A DNA stretch of 64,000 nt from Rhodoplanes serenus (lineage in GTDB: Bacteria; Pseudomonadota; Alphaproteobacteria; Rhizobiales; Xanthobacteraceae). The notes under the pieces are model-generated. The model searched no databases. It was given only the letters and a program-made list of their open reading frames with translations, and was not told the origin of the DNA. Of this stretch, positions 1 through 8,172 are shown one piece after another. Each line of letters starts with the position of its first letter. Within the stretch, counting starts at the first letter, position 1. Location of the stretch: NCBI GenBank assembly GCA_945897515.1, contig CAMDFO010000019.1, forward strand, positions 1 to 64,000. Reading direction: 5' to 3'. Made by a program: the position numbers and the translations under genes.

Positions 1-1
1 T

Positions 2-760
2 AATAATAACAACAACAGCAATCCGAACCGGGGCCATCATCAGAACCCTCTGACCAGGGTTTATGAGTCCAACGGTCAGGACGTGAAAATCCGCGGGACC
101 GCGCACACCGTCGCCGAGAAGTACCTGCAGCTTGCGCGCGACGCCGCGATGGCCGGCGACCATGTCACCGCCGAGAACCACCACCAGCATGCCGAACATT
201 ATTTGCGCGTGATCGCCACCGCGCAGGAACAGTTCCGCCAGCAGAATCCGTATTACCAGCCGCAGCAGGCGGCGCCGAGCGCCGACAGCAACGACGGCTC
301 GTTCGATGACGACGGCGACGACGGCCAGCCGATGCAGGGGCAGCCGCAGCAAGGCCAACCGCCGCAGCAGAGCGGCCAGCCTCAGCAAAATCATCAGCCG
401 CAGCAGAATCATCAGCCGGTTCATCAGAACCAGCCGAACTACGGCAATCAGCAGCCATCCTATCCGCCGCGCGAGCAGCCGCAGCCCTACGTCCCGCAGC
501 ACCAGCCGCAACCGCAGCAGGCGCGCCCGCAACACCAGCCGCAACCGCAACCGCAGCCTTCGAGCTTCGAAGGCAACAACGGCCTGCCGTCCTTCATCAC
601 CGGGACGCAGCCGTCGGTTCCGCAACCGGACGCAAACGGCCAGGGCGCTCATGACGCGGGCGGCGACCGCTTCCCGTTGCACCGCCGCCGCCGGCGCCAT
701 CGCGGCCCGCGGCCGGAAGGCGGAGCGCCGGATTTCCAACGCGATCCGGTCACCGAATAA
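2..760 (+). CDS. DUF4167 domain protein, 5' end cut by window
   Basis: The reading frame is open from base 2 and ends at 760, so about 252 residues are visible and the start lies upstream. An Asn-rich stretch precedes the motif RVYESNGQDVKIRGTAHTVA, then EKYLQLARDA and a His-rich helix (HHQHAEHYLRV). These are the hallmarks of DUF4167, a family of unknown function in Hyphomicrobiales. From about residue 85 the protein becomes a low-complexity Gln/Pro-rich tail and it ends in a basic HRRRRRHRG cluster. The basic end and the disordered tail suggest nucleic-acid binding, but that is inference. The family is confident; the function is unknown. Confidence 0.85.
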   Translation, partial: NNNNNSNPNRGHHQNPLTRVYESNGQDVKIRGTAHTVAEKYLQLARDAAMAGDHVTAENHHQHAEHYLRVIATAQEQFRQQNPYYQPQQAAPSADSNDGSFDDDGDDGQPMQGQPQQGQPPQQSGQPQQNHQPQQNHQPVHQNQPNYGNQQPSYPPREQPQPYVPQHQPQPQQARPQHQPQPQPQPSSFEGNNGLPSFITGTQPSVPQPDANGQGAHDAGGDRFPLHRRRRRHRGPRPEGGAPDFQRDPVTE

Positions 761-783
761 TTTGTTTCGATCGACGATGCGAA

Positions 784-810
784 ACGGCCGGGCTTGCCCG
801 GCCGTTTTTT
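784..810. terminator. Rho-independent terminator after the DUF4167 gene
   Basis: A 9 bp GC-rich stem (ACGGCCGGG with CCCGGCCGT) closes over a short loop and is followed by six T on the plus strand. It lies 24 bp past the DUF4167 stop and at the 3' edge of the convergent methyltransferase gene, so it probably ends plus-strand transcription. Directly visible in the sequence. Confidence 0.85.
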
Positions 811-1558
811 ATCGAAGCTGCCGCGCCGCGCCGCCCGGCGAAGGCGCGAGCACCGGCTCGAGCGACGGCATCAGCGCGCGCTTCTCGCGGCGGGCCGGAA
901 CGGCGCGATAGACCTGTTTGGTCGCTTCGACCAGATGAACGCCGGCAAACGGCGCCGACAGCGTCGCGCCGGTGCGCTCCCAGGCGACCGCCGAGCGCAG
1001 GAACCAGCCGCGGCCAATCGGCGGCACGTAGAGCGCTTCGCCCCATGACACCGGCGTAAACCAGGTCTCGCGCAACAGATGCGTGATCTGCGAGCGCGAA
1101 TAGGGCCGGCCGTGACCGAATGGAGTGGTGTCCATGCGCGCCCACAGCCCGCGCCGGTTCGGCACCACGGCGAGCAACTGCCCACCCGCGGAAAGCACGC
1201 GCCAAATCTCGCGCAACAGCGCGACCGGATCCGGCGCCATTTCCAGCGCGTGAACCAGCAGCACGCGGTCGATCGAAGCATCCGGCAACGGAAGGTCGAG
1301 CTCCTCGACCAACGCCGCGAGCGCGGGCCGCGTCGACGGCCATTTCACCACGCCTTGCGTCGCCGGCATGAAGGCGAGGCAGCGCTCGGCTTCCTCACGG
1401 AACAGCCCGAGATAGGGCGTCGCATAACCGAGCCCAACCACGCGCTGGCCGTGCAGGTCGATCCAGCGCTTGCGGATGCCGCGCCCGATGAAATGCCGCG
1501 CGACCGTGCCGAGCCGGTGGGCGTAGAAATTGCGCAGATCGACGACGTCGATGGACAT
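809..1558 (-). CDS. class I SAM-dependent methyltransferase
   Basis: 249 aa. The fold can be read from VVGLGYATPYLGLFRE (residues about 40-55, glycine-rich SAM loop of the Methyltransf_11 type), then DRVLLVHALEMAPDP and EIWRVLSAGGQLLAVVPNR, the post-I and motif III region of small-molecule methyltransferases. The C-terminus from about residue 205 is a basic, Pro-rich tail. It is divergent from gloB with about 90 bp between the starts. In alphaproteobacteria this type is often found beside gloB, but the substrate is not known and cannot be read from the sequence. The stop overlaps the T-run of the terminator that follows the DUF4167 gene. Confidence 0.82.
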   Translation of the reverse strand: MSIDVVDLRNFYAHRLGTVARHFIGRGIRKRWIDLHGQRVVGLGYATPYLGLFREEAERCLAFMPATQGVVKWPSTRPALAALVEELDLPLPDASIDRVLLVHALEMAPDPVALLREIWRVLSAGGQLLAVVPNRRGLWARMDTTPFGHGRPYSRSQITHLLRETWFTPVSWGEALYVPPIGRGWFLRSAVAWERTGATLSAPFAGVHLVEATKQVYRAVPARREKRALMPSLEPVLAPSPGGAARQLR

Positions 1559-1650
1559 ACCGGAAGTTTAGCACGAACCGGTTGCGGTTCGGGCGTTTCA
1601 GGAGCGGCGGTTAACCATGCTAGATTTGCGAGAACCCATGAGGACATCCA

Positions 1651-2418
1651 ATGCCCGCTGAAACCCATCTGTTCCGCTGCCTCAACGACAATTACGGCGT
1701 GCTGATCCACGACCCGGCGACCGGCGCCACCGCGGCCATCGACGCGCCGGAAAGCGCGCCGGTCGAAGCCGCGCTCAAGGCCAAGGGCTGGAAGCTGACC
1801 GACATCCTGGTGACGCATCATCACGGCGACCACACCGGCGGCATCGCCGACCTGAAGCAACGCCACGGCTGCCGGGTGGTGGCGCCGCAGGCCGAGGCCG
1901 GAAAAATTCCGCTGGTGGATGAGACCGTGCGCGAGGGCGACACGGTGCGGGTCGGCAATCTGTCGGCCAATGTGATCGAGACGCCCGGTCACACGTCCGG
2001 TCACATCACGTTCTGGTTTCACGGCGACAAGATCGCATTCGCCGGCGACACGCTGTTCTCGATCGGCTGCGGGCGTGTGATCGAGGGCACGCCGGAGATG
2101 ATGTGGGATTCGCTGCGCAAGCTGCGCGACCTGCCGGGCGATACGCGGGTCTATTGCGGCCACGAGTACACGCTGGCCAACATCAAGTTCGCCCAGACCA
2201 TCGAGCCGGACAACAAGGCGCTGGCGGCACGCGCTGCGGAAGCCGCGAAACAGATCGCGGCCGGCCAGTTTACCATTCCGACCACGATCGACGAGGAGAA
2301 GGCAGCGAACGTGTTCCTGCGCGCCGACGTGCCGGCAGTCGCGGCGGCGGTGGGGTTGTCGGGCAAGCCCGCGGCGCAGGTGTTCGCCGAGGTGCGGGCG
2401 AGGAAGAATAAGTTTTAG
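1651..2418 (+). CDS. gloB: hydroxyacylglutathione hydrolase (glyoxalase II)
   Basis: 255 aa, the usual glyoxalase II length. It hydrolyses S-lactoylglutathione to lactate and glutathione, the second step of methylglyoxal detoxification, in the cytoplasm. The binuclear metal motif THHHGDHTGG is at about residues 53-62, followed by ETPGHTSGHITFW, FAGDTLFSIGCGR and YCGHEYTLANIKF, which carry the remaining His/Asp ligands. The C-terminal glutathione-binding helices end in a short ARKNKF tail. An AGGACA ribosome site sits about 8 bp before the ATG. All expected ligands are present. Confidence 0.95.
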   Translation: MPAETHLFRCLNDNYGVLIHDPATGATAAIDAPESAPVEAALKAKGWKLTDILVTHHHGDHTGGIADLKQRHGCRVVAPQAEAGKIPLVDETVREGDTVRVGNLSANVIETPGHTSGHITFWFHGDKIAFAGDTLFSIGCGRVIEGTPEMMWDSLRKLRDLPGDTRVYCGHEYTLANIKFAQTIEPDNKALAARAAEAAKQIAAGQFTIPTTIDEEKAANVFLRADVPAVAAAVGLSGKPAAQVFAEVRARKNKF

Positions 2419-2456
2419 CGGTGCGCGCGATGCGCTTTGCACACCACACTCTCCGC

Positions 2457-2634
2457 TGTCATGCCCGGGCTTGACCCGCCTGCGGGCCGTAGCGGTCGTT
2501 GAAAGGGGTGCGCGTGGCACCCCTTCGGCGGGCGAAGGCCCGGGCATCCATGAGATGGTGCGGCGAACATTGACCGTACGTTCGGTTGTCGCGGATGAAC
2601 CGTATGGATTGCCGGGTCAAGCCCGGCAATGACA
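2457..2634. repeat. paired palindromic repeat (family 1), nested copy
   Basis: The left arm begins TGTCATGCCCGGGC and the right arm at 2605-2634 is TGGATTGCCGGG...CCCGGCAATGACA, giving the GTCAT...ATCCA / TGGAT...ATGAC frame of the family. Here the left arm is interrupted: CCCGGGC and its partner GCCCGGGCATCCA are split by about 60 bp that contain another hairpin (AAGGGGTGC with GCACCCCTT). The element fills the gloB-efp convergent gap; there is no gene in this 258 bp stretch. Confidence 0.75.
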
Positions 2635-2676
2635 GCGGAGAGAGGTGCTGCGCTGCGCCCGGGACAAAAAGAAAAA

Positions 2677-3243
2677 CTAATCCTTCGCGCGCTCGACGTA
2701 GGAATTGTCCTCGGTCATCACCACGATGCGCGTACCCGGCCCAATGAACGGCGGCACCATGGTGCGCAGGCCGTTCGACAGCACCGCGGGCTTGTAGGAC
2801 GACGACGCAGTCTGGCCCTTGGTTGCCGGTTCGGTGTCGACCACTTCGAGCGTGGCGCGCTGCGGCATCTCGATGGCGACCACCACGTTCTCGAACACGC
2901 TGAGCTTCACCATCATTTCCGGCGCGAGGTAATCCTTGGCGGCGCCGATGACGTCCTCGGTGACCTGGACCTGCTCGTAGTTTTCCAGGTTCATGAAATG
3001 ATAGCCGTCGCCGTCGTTGTAGAGGAACTGGTACTCGCGATCCTCCACGTGGGCGCGTTCGACCTGCTCGGTGGTCTTGTAGCGCTGCGTGGTCTTCACG
3101 CCGTCGCTGATACGCCGCATGTCGACCTGCGTGGTCGGCGTGCCCTTGCCGGGATGAAAGCTTTCGGCGGTCAGGACGATGTAGAGCTTGCTGTCGATCT
3201 CGAGAACGTTGCCCTTGCGAAGCGAGCTGGCGATGACTCTCAC
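2677..3243 (-). CDS. efp: translation elongation factor P
   Basis: 188 aa, exactly the family length. EF-P rescues ribosomes stalled at polyproline. Start chosen at GTG 3243 because AAGGA lies 8 bp upstream and the protein then opens [17 protein letters not shown]; the frame stays open much further upstream but only antisense to epmA. The KOW-like domain I loop reads SFHPGKGTP, so the modified residue is Lys33, the lysine type that EpmA beta-lysylates (not the Arg type rhamnosylated by EarP). The OB domains follow and end in [18 protein letters not shown]. It is divergent from epmA and shares the 144 bp intergenic space with it. Confidence 0.97.
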   Translation of the reverse strand: MRVIASSLRKGNVLEIDSKLYIVLTAESFHPGKGTPTTQVDMRRISDGVKTTQRYKTTEQVERAHVEDREYQFLYNDGDGYHFMNLENYEQVQVTEDVIGAAKDYLAPEMMVKLSVFENVVVAIEMPQRATLEVVDTEPATKGQTASSSYKPAVLSNGLRTMVPPFIGPGTRIVVMTEDNSYVERAKD

Positions 3244-3387
3244 GGGTCGTATTCCTTGTCTGGATGGAAAGGGGGCCGAAGGGCCGTCGCCCCTCTCGAT
3301 TTCGACCGCACCATACCCATCCTGGCCGGCTTCGCCAGCATTTTCCCCAGCGCCCAAGACGCCTAAAACAGTGTTTATGAGGCCCGT

Positions 3388-4434
3388 ATGACCGCACCCT
3401 CCCCCTGGTGGGACCAGAACGTCTATGCCGACCGGCGGCCCATGCTGCTGGCGCGCGGCCGCATCACGGCGGCGCTGCGGGACTGGTTCTGCCATCGCGG
3501 CTTCGTCGAGGTCGAAACCCCGATCCTCCAGGTCTCGCCCGGCAACGAGACCCACCTCCACGCGCTGAACACCGAGATCGTGGGGACGGACGGGGCGCAC
3601 ACCCCGCGCTATCTGCACACCTCGCCGGAGTTCACCTGCAAGAAGCTGCTGGCGGCGGGTGAGCCGAAGATCGTCACTTTCGCCCGCGTGTTCCGCAACC
3701 GCGAGCGAGGCGCCCTGCACCATCCGGAATTCACCATGCTGGAATGGTACCGGGCCAACGAGCCCTACGAGGCGCTGATGGCGGACTGCGCGGCGCTGCT
3801 CCGGGAAGCCGCCAAGGCCGCGGGCCACGCGCCATGGCGCTTCAAGGATCGCACCTGCGATCCCTATGCCGCGCCCGAGCGCGTCACCGTGGCCGATGCG
3901 TTCGCCCGCTTTGCGATGATCGATCTGATGGCGACGCTGCCTGGCGGCGAGCCCGACGCCGCCATGCTGGCGAGCGCGGCCCGCGCCATCGGTATCCGCG
4001 TGGCGGCCGACGATACCTGGTCCGATGTGTTCAGCCGGATTCTGTCCGAGCGCGTGGAGCCGAACCTCGGCCTCGGGACGGCGACGATCCTCACCGAGTA
4101 TCCGATTCCGGAAGCAGCGCTGGCGCGGCCGGCCGCCGATCCTCGGGTCGCGCAGCGCTTCGAGCTTTACGCCTGCGGCGTCGAGCTCGCCAACGGCTTC
4201 GGCGAACTGACCGATCCGGTCGAGCAGCGCCGCCGCTTCGAACACGCGATGGCCGAGAAGGCACGCATCTACGGCGAGCGATATCCGATCGATCCGGATT
4301 TTCTTGCCGCGCTCGGCAAGATGCCGGAGGCCTCGGGCATCGCGCTTGGCCTCGACCGCCTGGTCATGCTGGCGACCGGCGCCACCAGGATCGAGCAGGT
4401 GCTCTGGGCGCCGGTCGCCCTGCCGGAAGACTGA
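3388..4434 (+). CDS. epmA: EF-P lysyl/beta-lysyl ligase EpmA (GenX/PoxA)
   Basis: 348 aa, a class II lysyl-tRNA synthetase catalytic core with no anticodon-binding domain, slightly longer than E. coli EpmA. Motif 1 is in [21 protein letters not shown], motif 2 is [21 protein letters not shown] (about residues 99-119), and motif 3 is [17 protein letters not shown] near the C-terminus. It attaches (R)-beta-lysine to the conserved lysine of EF-P. It is divergent from efp, and the matching aminomutase epmB lies 1.2 kb downstream, separated by one receptor gene. The pair with a Lys-type EF-P makes the assignment firm. Confidence 0.93.
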   Translation: MTAPSPWWDQNVYADRRPMLLARGRITAALRDWFCHRGFVEVETPILQVSPGNETHLHALNTEIVGTDGAHTPRYLHTSPEFTCKKLLAAGEPKIVTFARVFRNRERGALHHPEFTMLEWYRANEPYEALMADCAALLREAAKAAGHAPWRFKDRTCDPYAAPERVTVADAFARFAMIDLMATLPGGEPDAAMLASAARAIGIRVAADDTWSDVFSRILSERVEPNLGLGTATILTEYPIPEAALARPAADPRVAQRFELYACGVELANGFGELTDPVEQRRRFEHAMAEKARIYGERYPIDPDFLAALGKMPEASGIALGLDRLVMLATGATRIEQVLWAPVALPED

Positions 4435-4527
4435 GCCGCGACGCCGGAGCATTGGCCGCATTGACCGGCCCAATGCGCCCGACCTAGGCTGCGGCAACGA
4501 TCACGCCAGTCAAACGAGGGATTGCCC

Positions 4528-5496
4528 ATGTCCGCGTTCCGCGCCGCCGCCCGCATGTCCGCTGTCGCCGCGCTGCTGGCAGGCTCCGCATTGCCGGGGC
4601 ATGCCCAGACCTATCCGACGCAACCGGTCACCGTGATCGTGGCGTTCCCGGCAGGCGGGCTCGCCGACATGATCGGGCGTCTGGTTTCGACCAAGCTGGC
4701 CGATCGCATCAAGCAGAGCGTGGTGGTGGAAAACCGCGGCGGCGCCGGCGGCAACATCGCCGCGAAGGCGGTGGCCAGCGCGACGCCGAATGGATACACG
4801 CTGCTGGCGACGACCTCGGGCCTGGCGGCCAACCTCACCGCGTCGAAGAACAGAGGATTTGAGCAGGACGATCTTCGCCCGGTCGCGTTCGTCGCCATCA
4901 GCCCCGATGTGATCGCCATCCATCCGAGCAATCCGGCGAAGAACCTGAAGGAGTTCATCGCTAACGCCAAGGAGAAGAGCTTCACCTACGGCAGCGCCGG
5001 CGCCGGCACCGGCCCGCAGATCGGCGCGGAGTATTTCTTCAAGGAGGTCGCCAAGGTGAAGTACGTGCACGTGCCGTTCCAGGGCGGCGCGCCGGCGATC
5101 ACCGCGACGCTCGGCAATCACGTGGACTCGCTGGTGCTGACGCTGCCGCCATCGGTGCCGCACATCCGCAGCGGCGCATTGCGCGGCATCGGCGTGGCGA
5201 GCCCAACACGCAACAAGGCGATCCCCGACGTGCCGACCTACGGCGAGATGGGGTATCCGAATGTCTATTCCGGTTCCTGGGTCGCATTCTTCGCCCCGGC
5301 CAAAACGCCCGACGCGGTGGTGGCGAAGCTCAACGCCGAGATCAATGTGGTGATGAAGGACCCGGATTCGCTGGACCGGCTGGCGAAGGCCGGATTCGAT
5401 CCGATCGTGATGACGCTTGCGGAGGCGAACGCCTACTACAAGAGCGAGGTCGAGAGCTGGGGCAAGATGGTTCGCGCGGTCGGGTTTTCGAACTAA
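4528..5496 (+). CDS. tripartite tricarboxylate transporter receptor (Bug family)
   Basis: 322 aa periplasmic binding protein. The start at ATG 4528 follows ACGAGGG by 7 bp and gives a signal peptide: basic MSAFRAAARM, a hydrophobic stretch, then cleavage near GHAQT. The mature part opens YPTQPVTVIVAFPAGGLADMIGR and contains VVENRGGAGGNIAAKAV, both typical of Bug/TctC proteins that bind small carboxylates. No TctA or TctB membrane genes are nearby, so it is an orphan receptor, as is common for this family. It sits between epmA and epmB, which are usually adjacent, so it looks like an insertion. Ligand unknown. Confidence 0.88.
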   Translation: MSAFRAAARMSAVAALLAGSALPGHAQTYPTQPVTVIVAFPAGGLADMIGRLVSTKLADRIKQSVVVENRGGAGGNIAAKAVASATPNGYTLLATTSGLAANLTASKNRGFEQDDLRPVAFVAISPDVIAIHPSNPAKNLKEFIANAKEKSFTYGSAGAGTGPQIGAEYFFKEVAKVKYVHVPFQGGAPAITATLGNHVDSLVLTLPPSVPHIRSGALRGIGVASPTRNKAIPDVPTYGEMGYPNVYSGSWVAFFAPAKTPDAVVAKLNAEINVVMKDPDSLDRLAKAGFDPIVMTLAEANAYYKSEVESWGKMVRAVGFSN

Positions 5497-5544
5497 GGTC
5501 TTCCCGGACGCCGCGACGCATAGGGCGTTCGCATCTCTCTCCAC

Positions 5545-5656
5545 GTCATTGCCGGGCTTGACCCGGCAATCCATGCGATCTATCCGCGAACACAGACGTA
5601 CGATCGTTCTTGCCGCGCTGCCTCATGGATGCCCGGGTCAAGCCCGGGCATGACAG
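5545..5656. repeat. paired palindromic repeat (family 1)
   Basis: Left arm GTCATTGCCGGGCTTGACCC... ending AATCCA, right arm TGGATGCCCGGGTCAAGC... ending CATGACAG, with a spacer of about 52 bp. Each arm is itself a hairpin. It fills most of the gap between the Bug receptor gene and epmB. Confidence 0.8.
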
Positions 5657-5690
5657 TGGGGTGTGTGGCTGCGCAACGTGAGCCAATCCC

Positions 5691-6743
5691 ATGAATGCCG
5701 CACCGAAAACCCTGCGCCATCTCTCCGAACTGAATGCGGCCGGCCTCACTAGCCCTGACCAGCGCGCCGCGCTCGAACAGGTCGCAGCGCGCTACGCGGT
5801 CGCGATCACGCCGGCGATGGCGGCTCTGATCGACTCCGCCGATCCGCACGATCCGATCGCGCGCCAGTTCGTCCCCGATGCGGCCGAACTCGTCGCCACG
5901 CCGGAAGAGACCGCCGACCCGATCGGCGATCATCCGCACAGTCCGGTGCCCGGCATCGTGCATCGCTATCCGGACCGCGTACTGCTCAAGCTCACGCACG
6001 TCTGCGCGGTGTATTGCCGGTTCTGCTTCCGGCGCGAGATGGTTGGACCCGGCGCGAAGGCGCTTTCGTCGCGCGAGCTCGATGCGGCGTTCGAATACAT
6101 CGCCGGGCATCCGGAAATCTGGGAGGTGGTGCTGACCGGCGGCGACCCGCTGGTGCTGTCGCCGCGGCGGATCAAGCACGTGGTGTCGCGGCTGGCCGCC
6201 ATTCCGCATGTGAAGATCGTCCGCGTCCACACCCGCATCCCGGTGGTCGAGCCGGAGCGCATCACGTCCGAACTCACGCGCGCGCTGAAGGCGAAGGGCA
6301 AGGCGACCTACGTGGTGCTGCACGCCAACCACGCGCGCGAGCTGACCGACGCCGCCCGCGAAGCCTGCGCGCGGTTGGTCGACGCCGGCATCCCGATGCT
6401 CAGCCAGTCCGTCCTGCTGCACGGCGTCAACGACAATCCGCAGGTTCTCGGCGAACTGATGCGCACGTTCGTCGAGTGCCGCATCAAGCCGTATTACCTG
6501 CACCATGGCGATCTCGCGCCGGGCACATCGCACATGCGCACGTCGATCGAGCGCGGCCAGGAATTGATGCGCGCACTTCGCGGCAGGGTGTCCGGTTTGT
6601 GCCAGCCGAGCTACGTGCTCGATATTCCGGGCGGCCACGGCAAATCGCCGATCGGTCCGAACTATCTTTCGCGGGACGCCGCCGGTGGCACACTCGTCGA
6701 AGACTTCAACGGAGGCCTGCATTGCTATCCGCCCAAGCCATAA
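5691..6743 (+). CDS. epmB: EF-P beta-lysylation protein EpmB (radical-SAM lysine 2,3-aminomutase family)
   Basis: 350 aa, close to E. coli EpmB and shorter than clostridial lysine 2,3-aminomutase. The radical SAM cluster motif is CAVYCRFCFRRE (about residues 104-115, CxxxCxxC), followed by VVLTGGDPLVLSPRR, the SAM-binding GGD motif. HANHARELT and GVNDNPQVL match the KamA/EpmB core. The enzyme converts lysine to (R)-beta-lysine for EpmA. The 3' end overlaps the start of the cupin gene by 22 bp. An alternative is a free lysine aminomutase, but co-location with efp and epmA favours EpmB. Confidence 0.92.
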   Translation: MNAAPKTLRHLSELNAAGLTSPDQRAALEQVAARYAVAITPAMAALIDSADPHDPIARQFVPDAAELVATPEETADPIGDHPHSPVPGIVHRYPDRVLLKLTHVCAVYCRFCFRREMVGPGAKALSSRELDAAFEYIAGHPEIWEVVLTGGDPLVLSPRRIKHVVSRLAAIPHVKIVRVHTRIPVVEPERITSELTRALKAKGKATYVVLHANHARELTDAAREACARLVDAGIPMLSQSVLLHGVNDNPQVLGELMRTFVECRIKPYYLHHGDLAPGTSHMRTSIERGQELMRALRGRVSGLCQPSYVLDIPGGHGKSPIGPNYLSRDAAGGTLVEDFNGGLHCYPPKP

Positions 6744-7141
6744 TCCGGCTGCTCGAACTCAAGCCGCATCCCGAGGGCGGGCACTATCGCGAGACCTTCC
6801 GCGACAGCCGCACCATCGAGGGCGGCCGCGCCGCGTCGACCGCGATCTATTTTCTGCTGGGGCGCGGCGAGCGCTCGCACTGGCACCGTGTCGACGCGGT
6901 GGAGACGTGGCATTGGCATGCCGGCGCGGCGTTGGTGCTGGAAATCAACGACGGCGGGGGCGCGACTATCGTCCGCCTTGGACCGGACCTCGCGGCTGGC
7001 GAGCGGCCGCAAGGCATCGTGCCCGCGCACGCGTGGCAGGCAGCCGAAACCACCGGCGAGTGGACGCTGGTCGGCTGCACCGTCGCGCCGGGATTTGAAT
7101 TTTCTGGATTCGAGCTGGCGCCGAAGGGCTGGGCGCCCTGA
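6722..7141 (+). CDS. cupin protein, DUF985 type
   Basis: 139 aa. The frame is open far upstream; a TTG at 6722 was chosen because GGAGG at 6711-6715 stands 6 bp before it and the protein then begins LLSAQAIIRLLELKPHPEGG, the usual DUF985 opening. HYRETFRDS, IYFLLGRGERSHWHRV and ETWHWHAGAALVLEI show the cupin beta-barrel with its His residues. The start lies inside epmB, so the two are translationally coupled. DUF985 proteins have no firmly established role; this one has the metal-type His pattern. Family sure, function unknown. Confidence 0.85.
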   Translation: MLSAQAIIRLLELKPHPEGGHYRETFRDSRTIEGGRAASTAIYFLLGRGERSHWHRVDAVETWHWHAGAALVLEINDGGGATIVRLGPDLAAGERPQGIVPAHAWQAAETTGEWTLVGCTVAPGFEFSGFELAPKGWAP

Positions 7142-7148
7142 CCACACG

Positions 7149-7311
7149 TGTCCCGGACAAGGTGCGCCGCGTCAGCGGTGCACCGCAGATCCGGGACCCC
7201 GGTTGCTTGCAAAATAGAAAGCTGGGTCCCGGGTCTGCAGCGCACCACCATAGCGCGTCGAAGACGCGCGTAACCGCGCTTATGGCGGTGCTGCGCTGCG
7301 CCCAGGACACA
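7149..7311. repeat. long GC-rich repeat (family 2)
   Basis: Starts TGTCCCGGACAAGGTGC, has a central pair CCGGGACCCCGGTT and CTGGGTCCCGGGTCTGCAG, the stretch CATAGCGCGTCGAAGACGCG, and ends CTGCGCCCAGGACAC. Two further copies occur at 34401-34554 and 60353-60520. It occupies the convergent gap between the cupin gene and phaB, where I see no gene. Confidence 0.75.
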
Positions 7312-7315
7312 GTCA

Positions 7316-8041
7316 TCAGGCCAAATACTGCCCGCCGTTCGCCGACAGCGTCGAGCCGGTGATCAGTCCCGCGTCGTCCGACGCGAGGAACACCACGCAG
7401 CGCGCGATCTCTTCCGGCTCGCCGAGCCGGCCGATCGGGATCAGCGGCAGGATGCTCTTCTCCAGCACGTCCTTCGGCACCGCCTGCACCATCTCGGTGT
7501 TGATGTAGCCCGGCGCGATCGCGTTTACGGTGATGCCCGCGCGCGCCCCCTCCAGGGCCAGCGCCTTGGTGAAGCCGATCTCGCCGGCCTTGGCCGCGGA
7601 GTAGTTGGACTGGCCGAACTGGCCCTTCTGGCCGTTGATCGACGAGATGTTGACGATGCGGCCGAACTTGCGCGTCCGCATGCCCTCGATCACCGGCCGG
7701 CACATGTTGAACAGCGAGCCGAGATTGGTGTTGATCACCGCGCTCCACTGTTCGGGCGTCATGCGGTGGAACGGCGCGTCGCGGGTGATGCCGGCGTTGT
7801 TGACCAGCACCTCGACCGGACCGAGATCGGCCTCGACCTGCTTGATGCCGGCGGCGCAAGCGTCGAACGACGAGACGTCCCACTTGTAAACCGCGATCCC
7901 GGTCTCGGCCTTGAACTTGTTTGCAGCCTCGTCATTGCCGCCGTAGTTGGCCGCGACCTTGTAGCCGGCAGCCTTCAGCGCCTTGGAGATTGCGGCACCG
8001 ATACCGCGAGTTCCGCCAGTCACCACAGCAACGCGAGCCAT
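7316..8041 (-). CDS. phaB: acetoacetyl-CoA reductase
   Basis: 241 aa short-chain dehydrogenase. It opens MARVAVVTGGTRGIGAAISK with the NADP-binding TGGxxGIG loop. NNAGITRDAPFHRM is the NNAG motif, the active-site Ser-Tyr-Lys appears as NISSINGQKGQFGQSNYSAAK, and PGYINTEMVQAVP follows. It reduces acetoacetyl-CoA to (R)-3-hydroxybutyryl-CoA with NADPH for polyhydroxybutyrate. GQKGQFGQSNYSAAKAG is very typical of PhaB rather than FabG. It lies downstream of phaA on the same strand with a hairpin between them, and phaR is close by. GGGAGGA precedes the ATG. Confidence 0.93.
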   Translation of the reverse strand: MARVAVVTGGTRGIGAAISKALKAAGYKVAANYGGNDEAANKFKAETGIAVYKWDVSSFDACAAGIKQVEADLGPVEVLVNNAGITRDAPFHRMTPEQWSAVINTNLGSLFNMCRPVIEGMRTRKFGRIVNISSINGQKGQFGQSNYSAAKAGEIGFTKALALEGARAGITVNAIAPGYINTEMVQAVPKDVLEKSILPLIPIGRLGEPEEIARCVVFLASDDAGLITGSTLSANGGQYLA

Positions 8042-8104
8042 TCATTCCTCCCAGATTTTTTCAGCGTCCCTCGGCATTCACAGATTAGAGACGTCAATCG
8101 CAAA

Positions 8105-8128
8105 GGGCCACGGCTTTTGCCGTGGCCC
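8105..8128 (-). terminator. hairpin between phaA and phaB
   Basis: A perfect 10 bp stem, GGGCCACGGC paired with GCCGTGGCCC over a TTTT loop. Read on the minus strand it is followed by TTTGCG, a weak U-run. It may act as an attenuator or partial terminator that lowers phaB relative to phaA, or as an mRNA-stabilising stem. The structure is plain; the role is inferred. Confidence 0.6.
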
Positions 8129-8172
8129 GGATTGGCTCGTTGCGTTCGAATGATGCAGTGCGAAAAAGTCGC

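Noticed and set aside
3244-4497. An upstream extension of the efp frame by more than 400 codons
   Set aside because: It runs antisense through epmA, has no domain, and efp has its own ribosome site and the exact family length from 3243.
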